Assembly (NCBI GenBank): GCA_964412235.1
Contig: CAYPNT010000005.1
Location: forward strand, 1-64,000
DNA length: 64,000 nucleotides
Direction of reading: 5' to 3'
From: JAYZQT01 sp964412235
GTDB lineage: Bacteria; Pseudomonadota; Alphaproteobacteria; MPNO01; UBA830
Part shown: positions 35,765-44,969 of the stretch, piece by piece
Layout: each line of letters starts with the position of its first letter
How positions within the stretch are numbered: the stretch's first letter is position 1
The notes under the pieces: model-generated
The model's input: the letters and a program-made list of their open reading frames with translations, nothing else
The model's database searches: none
Told to the model about the DNA's origin: nothing
Position numbers and translations under genes: made by a program

Positions 35765-36802
35765 TTGCGTACGGATGATTTTGATTTTCATCTGCCCGCA
35801 GGCAGCATAGCAAAAGAGCCAGCACGCCCCCGAGACTCCGCGCGAATGTTAGAAATCGGTAGCACCTTAACGGATCGGACATTCCGCGACCTGCCAAAAC
35901 TCCTCACGCCGCGCGACATAATTGTGCTTAATGACACGAGGGTCATACCTGCACGTTTACGGGGAACTAGACGCGGTGCAAAAGTAGAAATAACCGTCTT
36001 AAAAAGACAGACCGACGGATGTTGGCAGGCGTTTGCGCGTCCAGCAAAAAAACTTTCCACTAATGATATCATTAAATTTTCGGAGGATTTTTCTGCACGG
36101 GTATGTGAGAAGCGCGAAGATGGAGCGGTGATAGTATCATTCTCCTCTAATGGTGATTTTAAGGCAGCCCTAGCGGAACACGGTGAAATGCCATTGCCCC
36201 CGTATATTGGGCGTCGCAGCGGTCTCGTAAGGAAGGATTTTACCGATTATCAAACGGTATACTCAAAAAGAGAGGGTGCCGTGGCTGCCCCCACTGCGGG
36301 CCTGCATTTTACCAAACCTTTGCTTAGCGCTATTTGCGCGGTTGGTGTGCGCATTGTAACGGTGACACTCCACGTTGGCGCAGGTACTTTTTTACCGGTT
36401 AAAGTAGATCAGTTAATAGACCACAAAATGCATAGCGAGTGGGGAGAAGTTACACCGGAAGCCGCGGAGACACTGAACGCAGTCCGTGAGGCAGGCGGGA
36501 GAATTGTCTCCGTCGGAACGACGGTGGCACGATTACTAGAGACCGCGGTCGATGCACGTGGGCGCATGCAACCTTACGTTGGTGAAACAAATATTTTCAT
36601 TACACCCGGATACCGCTTTCAGGCGGTCGATGCATTAATAACAAACTTTCATTTGCCGCGCTCAACCCTCTTTATGTTAGTGGCGGCTTTTTCTGGACTT
36701 GATCGCATGAAACGAGCGTACGCACACGCTATAAAGCGGGGTTACCGCTTCTACTCATACGGAGATTCCAGCTTTTTGAATCGGTTTGGTCAGGATGAGT
36801 AG
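35765..36802 (+). CDS. queA: S-adenosylmethionine:tRNA ribosyltransferase-isomerase
   Basis: QueA transfers and isomerises the ribose of S-adenosylmethionine onto preQ1 in tRNA, making epoxyqueuosine. Landmarks are RTDDFDFHLPAGSIAKEPARPRDSARML, VLNDTRVIPARLRG, VAAPTAGLHFT and the ending TNFHLPRSTLFMLVAAF. The 345-residue length fits. The start I choose is a TTG at 35765, because GAGG lies six bases upstream and it aligns with the usual MRTDDFDF start. In-frame alternatives at 35714 and 35744 would add residues that are not family-like. Its last codons overlap tgt (ATG at 36795), so queA, tgt and queG form an operon. Confidence 0.95.
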   Translation: MRTDDFDFHLPAGSIAKEPARPRDSARMLEIGSTLTDRTFRDLPKLLTPRDIIVLNDTRVIPARLRGTRRGAKVEITVLKRQTDGCWQAFARPAKKLSTNDIIKFSEDFSARVCEKREDGAVIVSFSSNGDFKAALAEHGEMPLPPYIGRRSGLVRKDFTDYQTVYSKREGAVAAPTAGLHFTKPLLSAICAVGVRIVTVTLHVGAGTFLPVKVDQLIDHKMHSEWGEVTPEAAETLNAVREAGGRIVSVGTTVARLLETAVDARGRMQPYVGETNIFITPGYRFQAVDALITNFHLPRSTLFMLVAAFSGLDRMKRAYAHAIKRGYRFYSYGDSSFLNRFGQDE

Positions 36803-37925
36803 CTTTGAGTTTTCGGTCCTTCACACCGACGGGCTCGCCCGTCGTGGGCTGCTTGAAACAGCACACGGTATAGTAGACACGCCAGCGTTTATGCCTGTGG
36901 GAACAGCAGCGACAGTTAAGGGGATGACCCCTGACACCGTAGCAGCTACGGGTGCCCAAATTGTACTGGCGAATACTTACCATTTGATGCTGCGTCCCGG
37001 AACGGATGTCGTTGAGGAAATGGGTGGACTTAGGGACTTCATGGCATGGCCCGGCCCGGTTCTGACTGACTCCGGCGGTTTTCAAGTGATGTCTCTAGCA
37101 TCACTCAGAAAACTCACTGAGAACGGGGTGGAGTTCCAGTCTCATCTTGACGGAGCTATGTTCAAGCTAACACCTGAAAGTTCTGTGGAGGCACAAAGAC
37201 AGTTTGGCTCCACAATTACGATGGTTCTGGATGAGTGCACCGCACCGGGCGCTACTAAGACAGAAGCTGCCGACTCAATGCGCCTTTCAATGAATTGGGC
37301 TAAACGCAGTCGTGATGCCTTTAGAGAGCGGGAAGGCTACGGGCTGTTTGGGATAGTGCAAGGAAGTGTGTTTGTGGACTTGAGGCTAGAATCCACAGAC
37401 GCGCTTACTAAGATTGGGTTCGATGGTTACGCTGTGGGTGGGCTAGCTATCGGCGAAGGTCAGGAAAAAATGTTTCTGGTTTTAGACGCTACTGTTCCTA
37501 TGCTTCCTAAACGTTCACCACGATATTTAATGGGTGTGGGCACACCAAGTGACATTGTGGGCGCGGTAAAAAGGGGTATCGACATGTTTGATTGTGTTTT
37601 GCCAACCCGCTCGGGGCGAACCGGTCAGGCGTTTACACGTCGTGGAACACTCAATATACGCAATGCGCGTCACGCGAGGGATCCTCGCCCCATCGATTGT
37701 GATAGCGATTATCCTCAACTTGATGGCATTAGCCGTGCATATATACATCACTTATTCAAAGCAAAAGAAATGCTTGGGCCCATTTTGCTTACGATGCACA
37801 ATCTCTACTACTATCAAGAACTAATGCAGGGCATTCGCGCCGCAATTGTGGAAGGCACTTTTCAAGCGTTTGCATCTGAATTTCACAGGGTTCAGGCAGA
37901 AGGGGATATTGAGGCGTTATCATAA
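36795..37925 (+). CDS. tgt: tRNA-guanine transglycosylase (queuine tRNA-ribosyltransferase), atypical zinc site
   Basis: Tgt swaps guanine 34 of GUN-anticodon tRNAs for preQ1. The 376-residue protein has the general acid/base Asp92 (LTDSGGFQVMS), the nucleophile Asp266 (DMFDCVLPTR), the substrate-binding GGLAIGE at about 215-221 and DECTAPG. The zinc site is unusual. E. coli Tgt binds zinc with Cys302, Cys304, Cys307 and His333, as I recall it. Here the segment reads DCDSDYPQLDGISRAY: one Cys (302), then Ser304 and Pro307, plus a two-residue insertion before SRAY, although the His of TMHNLYYY (335) is present. The DNA is in frame with no sign of a frameshift. The enzyme may hold zinc differently or lack it. 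It overlaps queG by one base. Confidence 0.93.
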   Translation: MSSFEFSVLHTDGLARRGLLETAHGIVDTPAFMPVGTAATVKGMTPDTVAATGAQIVLANTYHLMLRPGTDVVEEMGGLRDFMAWPGPVLTDSGGFQVMSLASLRKLTENGVEFQSHLDGAMFKLTPESSVEAQRQFGSTITMVLDECTAPGATKTEAADSMRLSMNWAKRSRDAFREREGYGLFGIVQGSVFVDLRLESTDALTKIGFDGYAVGGLAIGEGQEKMFLVLDATVPMLPKRSPRYLMGVGTPSDIVGAVKRGIDMFDCVLPTRSGRTGQAFTRRGTLNIRNARHARDPRPIDCDSDYPQLDGISRAYIHHLFKAKEMLGPILLTMHNLYYYQELMQGIRAAIVEGTFQAFASEFHRVQAEGDIEALS

Positions 37926-39049
37926 TGCCGAAAATAGAAGATCCGCGCTCAAAGATTAGAGAATTAGGCCTTTCCCTCGGTTTTGACGCTGTGGGCTTTG
38001 CTACGCCAGCGACTGGCAGTGCGGCAGCGGCCCATTTGAAGACATTTCTGGGTAACGGGTTTCATGGTGATATGGGTTGGATGCAGGAGGCTGAGGATCG
38101 GCGAAGCATGCCCGGGCGCCTGTGGCCGCAATGTAAGAGTATTATTGTGGTTGGGGTTAATTATGGCCCGCAGGGTGACCCCCTTGAAATTCTTAATTAT
38201 AAATCCGCAGCGGGAATCTCAGTTTATGCACGTGGCCAAGATTATCATGACGTGCTTAAGAAAAAATTGCGCGCCTTAGCTTCTGCAATCTCTAAGAAGT
38301 GGCATAGTGAAGTAAAAATTTTTGTGGATACCGCGCCGGTCCTTGAAAAGCCACTTGCGCAGCGCGCAGGAATTGGATGGCAGGGAAAACATACCAATCT
38401 TGTGTCCCCGACTTTCGGTTCCTGGTTGTTTTTAGGGGAGATTTTTACAACCCTTGAAATTGCTAGCGACTCAACCCATCAGGACCATTGTGGAAGCTGT
38501 AACAGATGCCTCAAAATATGCCCCACGAGTGCATTTCCCAATCCCTACCAACTCGATGCAAGGCGCTGTATCTCGTATCTTACGATTGAACACAAGGGCC
38601 ATATTGCTCGGCAATTTCGCCATTTGATTGGGAATAGAATATATGGCTGCGATGATTGCCTTGCAGTATGTCCGTGGAACAAATTTGCGACGAGGACTCC
38701 TCACCCTGCGCTACGGCCTCATGTCCATTTACAGCATCCCTTGCTCGAGGATTTTGCGCTTCTAACGGATCACGATTTTAGAGAAGTGTTTTCAGGTTCT
38801 CCAGTCAAGCGCCTCGGGCGTGACCGTTTTGTTCGTAATGTTCTCATTGCTATTGGCAATAGCGAAAATTCAACACTTTCTGAGCCTGCGGAATACTTAT
38901 TACAAGATCATTCACCTTTGGTGAGAGCCATGGCGGTGTGGGCACTTTCCCGCCTGGTTGACCAACGCAGTTTTGATTTTCTACGCAAGCGACATTTAGT
39001 AAATGAAACAGACCATGATGTACGAGCTGAGTGGTCTGGAGATATTTAA
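37925..39049 (+). CDS. queG: Epoxyqueuosine reductase
   Basis: QueG reduces epoxyqueuosine to queuosine in tRNA using cobalamin and two 4Fe-4S clusters. The catalytic Asp135 is in VDTAPVLEKPLAQRAGIGWQGKHTN, which also borders the cobalamin site. Iron-sulfur ligands are Cys189/192/195/199 (CGSCNRCLKICP), Cys215 and Cys242/245/249 (CDDCLAVCPWN). The C-terminal part (about 300-374) is helical and HEAT-like. The start overlaps the tgt stop by one base (TAATG). Together with queA and tgt it completes late queuosine synthesis; the cobalamin requirement agrees with other corrinoid-type proteins in the window. Confidence 0.95.
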   Translation: MPKIEDPRSKIRELGLSLGFDAVGFATPATGSAAAAHLKTFLGNGFHGDMGWMQEAEDRRSMPGRLWPQCKSIIVVGVNYGPQGDPLEILNYKSAAGISVYARGQDYHDVLKKKLRALASAISKKWHSEVKIFVDTAPVLEKPLAQRAGIGWQGKHTNLVSPTFGSWLFLGEIFTTLEIASDSTHQDHCGSCNRCLKICPTSAFPNPYQLDARRCISYLTIEHKGHIARQFRHLIGNRIYGCDDCLAVCPWNKFATRTPHPALRPHVHLQHPLLEDFALLTDHDFREVFSGSPVKRLGRDRFVRNVLIAIGNSENSTLSEPAEYLLQDHSPLVRAMAVWALSRLVDQRSFDFLRKRHLVNETDHDVRAEWSGDI

Positions 39050-39250
39050 ATTGGTGACCAAAAGGTTGTTTGGGCAAAACCAACTATTCAATGGAAAGAC
39101 GAAAAAAGTGTTTTAGGCATCTGTGATGACTTCAAAAAATTGGAATAGTTACAACACGCTCGGTACAATACGGTATTATTACTAGAAATCTGGGACGGAT
39201 CGAGTTTTAGACGCAGGTTAGGTGTCTGTGTTGGAGGGACTTATAGCGGC

Positions 39251-40261
39251 GTGAAAATCATGGAACTCGCAGAGAAAACTCAAAAGAGCATTGAATTGGA
39301 CCGGCGTTTGTCCGTGGCCCCAATGATGGATCGCACTGATCGACATAATCGATTCTTTTTACGGCAGATATCGCCATCGGTGCTCCTATATACCGAAATG
39401 ATCACCACCGGCGCTATTCTTTATGGTGATAGGGAAAGGTTTTTGGCGTTTGATCCGAGTGAGCATCCCATAGCTCTTCAACTGGGTGGCTCGGACGCGT
39501 CACAGCTCGCCGAATGCGCGAGTATCGGCGAAGAGTGGGGATATGATGAAATAAATCTGAATGTTGGCTGCCCAAGTAACCGTGTACAAAATGCACGATT
39601 TGGTGCGTGTTTAATGAAGGAGCCCAAAACGGTTTCGTCCTGTGTTAGGGCAATGTCTCGTGCGAGTCGATTACCTATTACAGTCAAAACCCGAATTGGT
39701 GTAGACGAGCAGGATTCCTGGGGTGATTTCTACAACTTTGTCGATAATGTTTCTGCTGCCGGGTGTACCACCTTTATTATTCATGCTCGAAAAGCATGGT
39801 TAAAGGGTCTAAGCCCAAAACAAAATCGAGAAATTCCTCCCCTGGTTTACGAAACCGTTTATGAACTAAAAAGACGCCGCCCTGAGCTCGAGGTCATTAT
39901 CAACGGCGGAATTATGACGGTTAAAGAAACTAAAGATCAACTTTCGTTGGTTGACGGTGTTATGATAGGGCGTGCAGCTTACCAAAATCCCTGGCTTTTA
40001 GCGGAGCTTGAGCACTCTGTGTTCGGCGGGACACCGCCAGAGAGCCGTATTCGAGTGCTCAATTGCTATATCGAATACATGGAACGGGAAATTGTGCGTG
40101 GTGTACCTTTTTATGCGATGGCCCGCCACGCGTTGGGTCTTTTTCAGGGTCAGCGCGGAGCTCGATTGTGGAGGCGTTACATTAGTGAAAACGGGCCTCG
40201 GCGTGGCGTGGGATGCGAGGTGGTTCGGGAAGCATTAGAGAATGTTGCAAACAACTTCTAG
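39251..40261 (+). CDS. dusA: tRNA-dihydrouridine synthase A
   Basis: DusA reduces uridines 20/20a in the tRNA D-loop with FMN and NADPH. The 336-residue protein shows RLSVAPMMDRTDRHNRFFLRQ, LYTEMITTGAIL, HPIALQLGGSD, and the catalytic Cys107 in INLNVGCPSNRVQ, followed by MTVKETKDQL and VDGVMIGRAAYQNPW near the end. The ORF starts at a GTG (39251) and a second start, ATG at 39260, is equally reasonable; a GGAGGG site lies about 12 bases before the GTG. It follows queG by about 200 bases that I can assign no function. Confidence 0.95.
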   Translation: MKIMELAEKTQKSIELDRRLSVAPMMDRTDRHNRFFLRQISPSVLLYTEMITTGAILYGDRERFLAFDPSEHPIALQLGGSDASQLAECASIGEEWGYDEINLNVGCPSNRVQNARFGACLMKEPKTVSSCVRAMSRASRLPITVKTRIGVDEQDSWGDFYNFVDNVSAAGCTTFIIHARKAWLKGLSPKQNREIPPLVYETVYELKRRRPELEVIINGGIMTVKETKDQLSLVDGVMIGRAAYQNPWLLAELEHSVFGGTPPESRIRVLNCYIEYMEREIVRGVPFYAMARHALGLFQGQRGARLWRRYISENGPRRGVGCEVVREALENVANNF

Positions 40262-40338
40262 CGGATCATTAATTTTGCCACGGTTCAGCATCAGTTATTT
40301 GCTTTTAGGATTTTAAAAAATATTGGTTTTTCGGGTGC

Positions 40339-40824
40339 TCATATACTAACGTGTTTGTGGTGCTCTGGATCATTATTATGGAGCATCACCATCCGCTCGA
40401 GAATTTCGGTGGTTCGTTTGGGATCCATCTCTAACTGGATGAGTGCCAACCCTGCGGAAAATATCTCACGGTATACCTTGATAAGGCCGTCCCTCAGAAG
40501 AAATTGGCTCATTCCATCGAATACTACACGTTTTCCGACACTATCCTCCATCGTTGAGGTATAGCTAAAAACCCAACGTACATATCCTAGCTGTTGTTTG
40601 GTATCGAAGATCGGGTCCATCATATCCCAAAGAAACGCATCGGCATCACCCCAAAATAACTCCTCTAACATTTGCGCGATCGCTCCCCGGCCTTCGAATG
40701 TTCCATAGAACGTATCGTTATAGATTCCGTCTTCGGTAAAAAGACCGGCGAGTGTTTTTCCCTTGCCCGCTTCGACACTGCTTGTAAATTGGTCCAGTAA
40801 TTTTATAAAAAAATTGTGATCCAT
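40339..40824 (-). CDS. NTF2/SnoaL-like cone-fold protein
   Basis: The 161-residue protein has the pattern of the SnoaL/NTF2 fold: N-terminal helix, LAGLFTEDGIYNDTFYGTFEGRGAIAQML, then VRWVFSYTSTMEDSVGKRVVFDGMSQFLLRDGLIKVYREIFSAG strands. Such proteins bind small hydrophobic ligands, acting as isomerases, dehydratases, cyclases or partner subunits. I see no catalytic signature to choose among them. It is convergent with dusA and divergent from the arsC-like gene. Confidence 0.75.
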   Translation of the reverse strand: MDHNFFIKLLDQFTSSVEAGKGKTLAGLFTEDGIYNDTFYGTFEGRGAIAQMLEELFWGDADAFLWDMMDPIFDTKQQLGYVRWVFSYTSTMEDSVGKRVVFDGMSQFLLRDGLIKVYREIFSAGLALIQLEMDPKRTTEILERMVMLHNNDPEHHKHVSI

Positions 40825-40907
40825 GTAGTATTCCTTATTCAGTCTTGACCCATTGAATATGAATGGGCATTGAATCTGGTAATTAAACCTTTGAGAACCG
40901 GCTTGTC

Positions 40908-41255
40908 ATGACTGTTACCATCTACCACAATCCCCGCTGCTCCAAATCCCGGGCCACGTTAGCTATACTGGAAAGCGAAGGGGTCCCCCTCAAGGTCATT
41001 GAGTATCTAAAAACGCCACCAGCGAAAAGCGACATTACGTTTGTACTGGACGCGCTCGGCATGGAGCCTCGTGATTTGATGAGGAAGAAGGAAGTCGAGT
41101 ACAAGGAATTAAATCTTTCAGATGTCTCGCTCAGCAGGGAAGCGCTTATTGAAGCGATGGTTGCTAACCCAATATTGATTGAGCGCCCTATCGTAATAAA
41201 TGGTGTGAGATGCGTGATTGGGCGGCCTCCTGAAAATGTTCTGAAAATAATGTGA
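40908..41255 (+). CDS. arsC: ArsC-family arsenate reductase (glutaredoxin-dependent)
   Basis: The 115-residue protein matches the plasmid R773-type ArsC family: catalytic Cys in HNPRCSKSRATLA, and the three arginines near positions matching E. coli Arg60, Arg94 and Arg107 (LMRKKEVEY, ERPIVI, IGRPPE). It reduces arsenate to arsenite with glutathione and glutaredoxin. Members related to YffB/Spx-like proteins exist, but the Arg set favours ArsC. No arsB, arsR or acr3 is adjacent; instead its stop overlaps the next gene's start, so it is translated with a VUT-family transporter. Confidence 0.85.
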   Translation: MTVTIYHNPRCSKSRATLAILESEGVPLKVIEYLKTPPAKSDITFVLDALGMEPRDLMRKKEVEYKELNLSDVSLSREALIEAMVANPILIERPIVINGVRCVIGRPPENVLKIM

Positions 41256-41785
41256 AAATGACTTTTCCTCGTGGCGTTTATATAGGTGTACTCGCGATGG
41301 TGGTTATTGTAGCGGCCTCTAACGTTTTGGTGCAGTATCCAATAAACGATTGGCTCACTTGGGGTGCAATCACTTATCCAGCGGCATTTTTGATCACCGA
41401 TCTGACAAATCGGTCTCTTGGACCCGCCCGCGCTCGACAAGTGGTCTACGCGGGTTTTGCTGTTGCTGTTCTACTTTCCGTTGGTCTTTCTACTTCACGA
41501 ATCGCTGTTGCATCTGGAACTGCTTTTTTGATAGCGCAACTAATAGACGTCGGTGTTTTCAATCATTTGCGGGCCAAATCTGTTTGGTGGACCGCGCCGT
41601 TAGTTTCTTCTTTCGCCGCGTCCGCCGTCGATACGATCCTCTTTTTTTCAATAGCATTTGCCAGTACAGGTCTCCCCTGGGTAACCTGGGCTGCAGGTGA
41701 TTTTGGCGCTAAAATGTGCGTAGGGTTAGCGATGCTGGTACCTTTCAGGGCCTTAATGTACAAAACGCGACCACAGGGAGCATAA
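41252..41785 (+). CDS. VUT-family membrane protein (queuosine precursor transporter type, YhhQ-like)
   Basis: The 177-residue protein has about five to six hydrophobic spans and VUT landmarks: ASNVLVQYPI, WGAITYPAAFLITDLTNRSLGPARARQVVYAGFAVAVLL, and AAGDFGAKMCVGLAMLVPF. YhhQ in E. coli imports preQ0/preQ1, which feeds Tgt, and queA, tgt and queG lie four to six kilobases upstream on the same strand. The start is a GTG overlapping the arsC stop (GTGA), or the ATG at 41258. The function as a queuosine-precursor importer is supported by family plus context. Confidence 0.83.
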   Translation: MKMTFPRGVYIGVLAMVVIVAASNVLVQYPINDWLTWGAITYPAAFLITDLTNRSLGPARARQVVYAGFAVAVLLSVGLSTSRIAVASGTAFLIAQLIDVGVFNHLRAKSVWWTAPLVSSFAASAVDTILFFSIAFASTGLPWVTWAAGDFGAKMCVGLAMLVPFRALMYKTRPQGA

Positions 41786-41787
41786 AC

Positions 41788-44157
41788 ATGGCTGATGGCG
41801 GTGCTGCAGAAGGACAGGGTATAGGTGCACGTGTTTTGCGGAAGGAAGATGCGCGGCATTTAGCTGGCCGCGGCAAGTTTACGTCGGATTTCCGAAGACA
41901 GGGCCAAAAGGAAATGGCGTTCGTGCGTAGTCCGGTTGCCCACGCTCGAATCAAGTCAATAAAGAAACCTTCCCAATTTGGGGGCTCTATTTTTACAGCT
42001 ACTGATATGCCGGACTTAAAACCGATGCGCGCTCCTTCTAAACTGCCCGGTTACAAGCACTCCGACTATCCGGCGCTCGCTATCGATAAGGTGCGATTCG
42101 CTGGTGAACCAATAGCAGTGTGCGTTGCAGATACCCGCGCTGAGGCAGAAGACATTGCCCAGTTGGTTGAAGTGGACTTTGAATTGTTAACGCCGGTAAC
42201 GGATATGTTGGTCGCGAAGGGCCCGGATGCCCCGCTCATTCACGAAGAATGGGATAATAATATCGTTTTTGAGACTTTCTCGGATGATGATTTTAGTAAA
42301 ATTGAAGATGAAGCGACCGTGGTAATAAAGCGCGAATATCGCATGGCACGACAAGCTATGAACCCGATGGAGGGCAAAGCCGTTTTTGCTGAATGGGATG
42401 ATCGAACTGATCAGTTGATGATGTGGACGTCGACGCAGGTGCCGCATCTCATTCGAACGGGGCTCGCGGAATTCCTGAAGTTAGAGCAACGTCAGGTACG
42501 AGTGATAGCTCCCGATGTTGGGGGCGGTTTTGGCTGCAAGGCGTTACTGCAGCCAGAAGAAGTTTTAGCCGGTTGGCTGACCCGGAAGCTAGCATGCCCC
42601 ATCCGTTGGATCGAAGACCGTCGTGAACATTTAATAACCGGAGCTAATTGCCGGGAGCACCACTATTTTGTATCACTACACGCGACGCCTGAAGGACGGA
42701 TATTAGGTCTTGATTGTGATGTTACGGTTGATGCGGGCGCATATTCCGTTTATCCGTTCACGAATGCGCTGGAGGGAGCAATGGCTCACGGTAACCTCCC
42801 GGGGCCATACGATATCAAAGCTTATAAATGTCGAACCCAAACAACGGTTACTAATAAGCCGGGCCTTATGCCCTACCGAGGGGTGGCGCGGCCTGGGGTT
42901 TGTTTCGCAATCGAAATGACAATTGACGCATTGGCCAGAGAAATTGGTATTGAAGCGGATGTAATCCGCGCGAAGAATATGGTGTCTGAGGACAAGATGC
43001 CTTTTATGTCTATTGCAAAGAAGCATTTTGATAGCGGGAATTACGCGAAGAGCGTGGCGATGGCTGCAGAGCAGATAGGGCTTACAGAAATCCGCGCGCA
43101 ACAGGTTGGGCAGGATGGGAACGGACGTCTGATAGGTGTCGGTATGGGCTCTTACGTCGAACAAACCGCGCATGGTACATCCGTGTTTTCCAGTTGGGGA
43201 GTGGCGATGGTTCCCGGTTACGAACAGGCGACGGTTCGTTTGACCCCTGATGGTGGGTTAGAACTCCGAATTGGTGTGCAAAGCCATGGTCAGGGCATGG
43301 AAACTTCTATGGCGCAAATGGCTTATGAGGTTTTAGGTATAGACCCTGAAAGGGTTACCGTGACGCACGGTGATACTGGCCTAACGCCGTATTCTACTGG
43401 GACCTATGCATCACGTAGCATGGTGATGGCGGGAGGTGCGACTGCGCGAGCGTGCCGGGTATTGGCTGAACGGATGGAAATTATTGGAGCACACCTTCTG
43501 CAATGCGAGCGTTCAGAAGCTAGTGTTGTCGGTGGGCGTGTGGTTAGTGGAAAGGGTGAAGTGTCATTTGCTGAAATTGGGCGTGTTTGGTATTTGAATC
43601 CTGATGAACTCCCAGCTGATGTCGATCAAGGTGGAGTTGAGGTAACTATGGGATATCGCCCAGAGCCTGACTCTGGCGCCTTTACCTATGCGAGCCACGC
43701 TTGCAAAGTGTCGGTCGACATTGATACCGGGAAGGTCAAGGTTCTGGATTACGCTATCGTTGAAGATTGTGGAACGATGGTTAACCCGATGATAGTGGAG
43801 GGCCAAACCTATGGTGGGGCGACACAAGGTATTGGGACTGCATTGCTCGAAGAGAGCCCTTATGATGAGCTTGGCAACCCAGGGGCATCGACATTTGCAG
43901 ATTATATGATGCCTAGTGCTACAGACGCTCCACTTTATCGAATTGATCATATGGTAAGTCCTTCGCCGTTTACGGAATACGGTATTAAGGGTATGGGTGA
44001 AGGGGGTACCATTCCGACCCCTGCGGCTATAGGTAATGCAATTAACGACGCCCTTAAGGAAATAGGGGCGGAGGTAAAAGAGACACCATTTACACCGCGC
44101 AGAGTGCGTGCCGCAATCGAAGATGCTATGAAGAAAAGTCAGGGAGACAGAATATGA
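41788..44157 (+). CDS. Molybdenum hydroxylase large subunit (CoxL/XDH-type), first copy
   Basis: The 789-residue protein is the molybdopterin-binding subunit of a xanthine-dehydrogenase-family hydroxylase. It begins GIGARVLRKEDARHLAGRGKFTSD, has the active-site loop PYRGVARPG (residues 362-369), and the catalytic Glu738 in GMGEGGTIPTP. The loop is not the AYRCSFR of form I CO dehydrogenase, so CO oxidation is unlikely; enzymes of this type hydroxylate aldehydes or N-heteroaromatics such as nicotinate, quinaldine or purines. The ATG at 41788 has GGGAG seven bases upstream. It overlaps the FAD-subunit gene by four bases. A second large subunit lies downstream. Confidence 0.88.
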   Translation: MADGGAAEGQGIGARVLRKEDARHLAGRGKFTSDFRRQGQKEMAFVRSPVAHARIKSIKKPSQFGGSIFTATDMPDLKPMRAPSKLPGYKHSDYPALAIDKVRFAGEPIAVCVADTRAEAEDIAQLVEVDFELLTPVTDMLVAKGPDAPLIHEEWDNNIVFETFSDDDFSKIEDEATVVIKREYRMARQAMNPMEGKAVFAEWDDRTDQLMMWTSTQVPHLIRTGLAEFLKLEQRQVRVIAPDVGGGFGCKALLQPEEVLAGWLTRKLACPIRWIEDRREHLITGANCREHHYFVSLHATPEGRILGLDCDVTVDAGAYSVYPFTNALEGAMAHGNLPGPYDIKAYKCRTQTTVTNKPGLMPYRGVARPGVCFAIEMTIDALAREIGIEADVIRAKNMVSEDKMPFMSIAKKHFDSGNYAKSVAMAAEQIGLTEIRAQQVGQDGNGRLIGVGMGSYVEQTAHGTSVFSSWGVAMVPGYEQATVRLTPDGGLELRIGVQSHGQGMETSMAQMAYEVLGIDPERVTVTHGDTGLTPYSTGTYASRSMVMAGGATARACRVLAERMEIIGAHLLQCERSEASVVGGRVVSGKGEVSFAEIGRVWYLNPDELPADVDQGGVEVTMGYRPEPDSGAFTYASHACKVSVDIDTGKVKVLDYAIVEDCGTMVNPMIVEGQTYGGATQGIGTALLEESPYDELGNPGASTFADYMMPSATDAPLYRIDHMVSPSPFTEYGIKGMGEGGTIPTPAAIGNAINDALKEIGAEVKETPFTPRRVRAAIEDAMKKSQGDRI

Positions 44158-44969
44158 AATCTGCAAAATTTGAGCACCGGCAAACGGAATCCCTGAACGA
44201 AGCACTCAGTTTGCTCGGTAGTGCGGATGGTGAAACGCGCGTTTTGGGTGGCGGGCAATCCCTAGGTCCAATGATGAACTTGCGTCTTGCACAGCCTGAT
44301 CAGCTGATTGACCTGAGCTCGGTAGATGGACTTGACGAAATATTGGTTGATGGTGACCACCTTCATATTGGTGCGCGTGTTACGCATGCTCGTATAGAAG
44401 ATGGAGGGGTCCCAGGTGTAACTGGTGAATATATGAAATTTGTGGCGGCCGGAATTTCATATCGGTCGGTTCGTAATCGTGGTACAATTGGAGGTTCCGT
44501 GGCCCACGCAGATCCCGCGGCGGATTGGCCTTCGGCACTTCTTGCTCTTGGAGGTGACGTGCTCGTCGCCGGACAAGACGGTGAGAGACGAGTGTCGTTA
44601 GACGGATTTCAAATTGGGCCCTTTGCTACTGGTTTGGGTTACGATGAAATTCTTATTGGGTTTGTTCTTCCCGTTCTTGGAAGAAACGCGTCTACGGGAT
44701 ACTACAAGGTGAATAGGAAGCCTGGTGAGTTTGCCGATGCAATCGGGGCGGTGGTTGTAGGTGAAAATGCCCGGGTAATTTGCGGGGCGACAAAGTCTGC
44801 ACCATTTAGAGTGTCGGCTGTAGAGGAGAAGCTTTCATCTGGAGGGACGGAATTATCGGTAGGGGAGGCGCGCGAAATGATAACTGCACATGATCCCGGG
44901 TTTGATGATTATGAATTGCAGATTCACGGTGTAGCGCTAAGTCGAGCCGTGGGGAGGGCCTTCGCATGA
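44154..44969 (+). CDS. Molybdenum hydroxylase FAD subunit (CoxM-type)
   Basis: The 271-residue protein is the medium, FAD-binding subunit. The FAD phosphate-binding motif is LGGGQSLGPMMNLRLAQP at about 32-50, and NRGTIGGSVAHADPAADWP at about 106-122 gives the second family motif. It passes electrons from the 2Fe-2S subunit to an external acceptor. The start overlaps the upstream stop by four bases, and its own stop overlaps the next gene by four, which indicates coupled translation of large-medium-small subunits. Confidence 0.88.
   Translation: MKSAKFEHRQTESLNEALSLLGSADGETRVLGGGQSLGPMMNLRLAQPDQLIDLSSVDGLDEILVDGDHLHIGARVTHARIEDGGVPGVTGEYMKFVAAGISYRSVRNRGTIGGSVAHADPAADWPSALLALGGDVLVAGQDGERRVSLDGFQIGPFATGLGYDEILIGFVLPVLGRNASTGYYKVNRKPGEFADAIGAVVVGENARVICGATKSAPFRVSAVEEKLSSGGTELSVGEAREMITAHDPGFDDYELQIHGVALSRAVGRAFA

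Noticed and set aside
37690..37740. Frameshift explaining the missing zinc cysteines of Tgt
   Set aside because: Neither of the other two forward frames encodes CxCxxC here, and the frame continues cleanly into SRAY and the rest of the protein.
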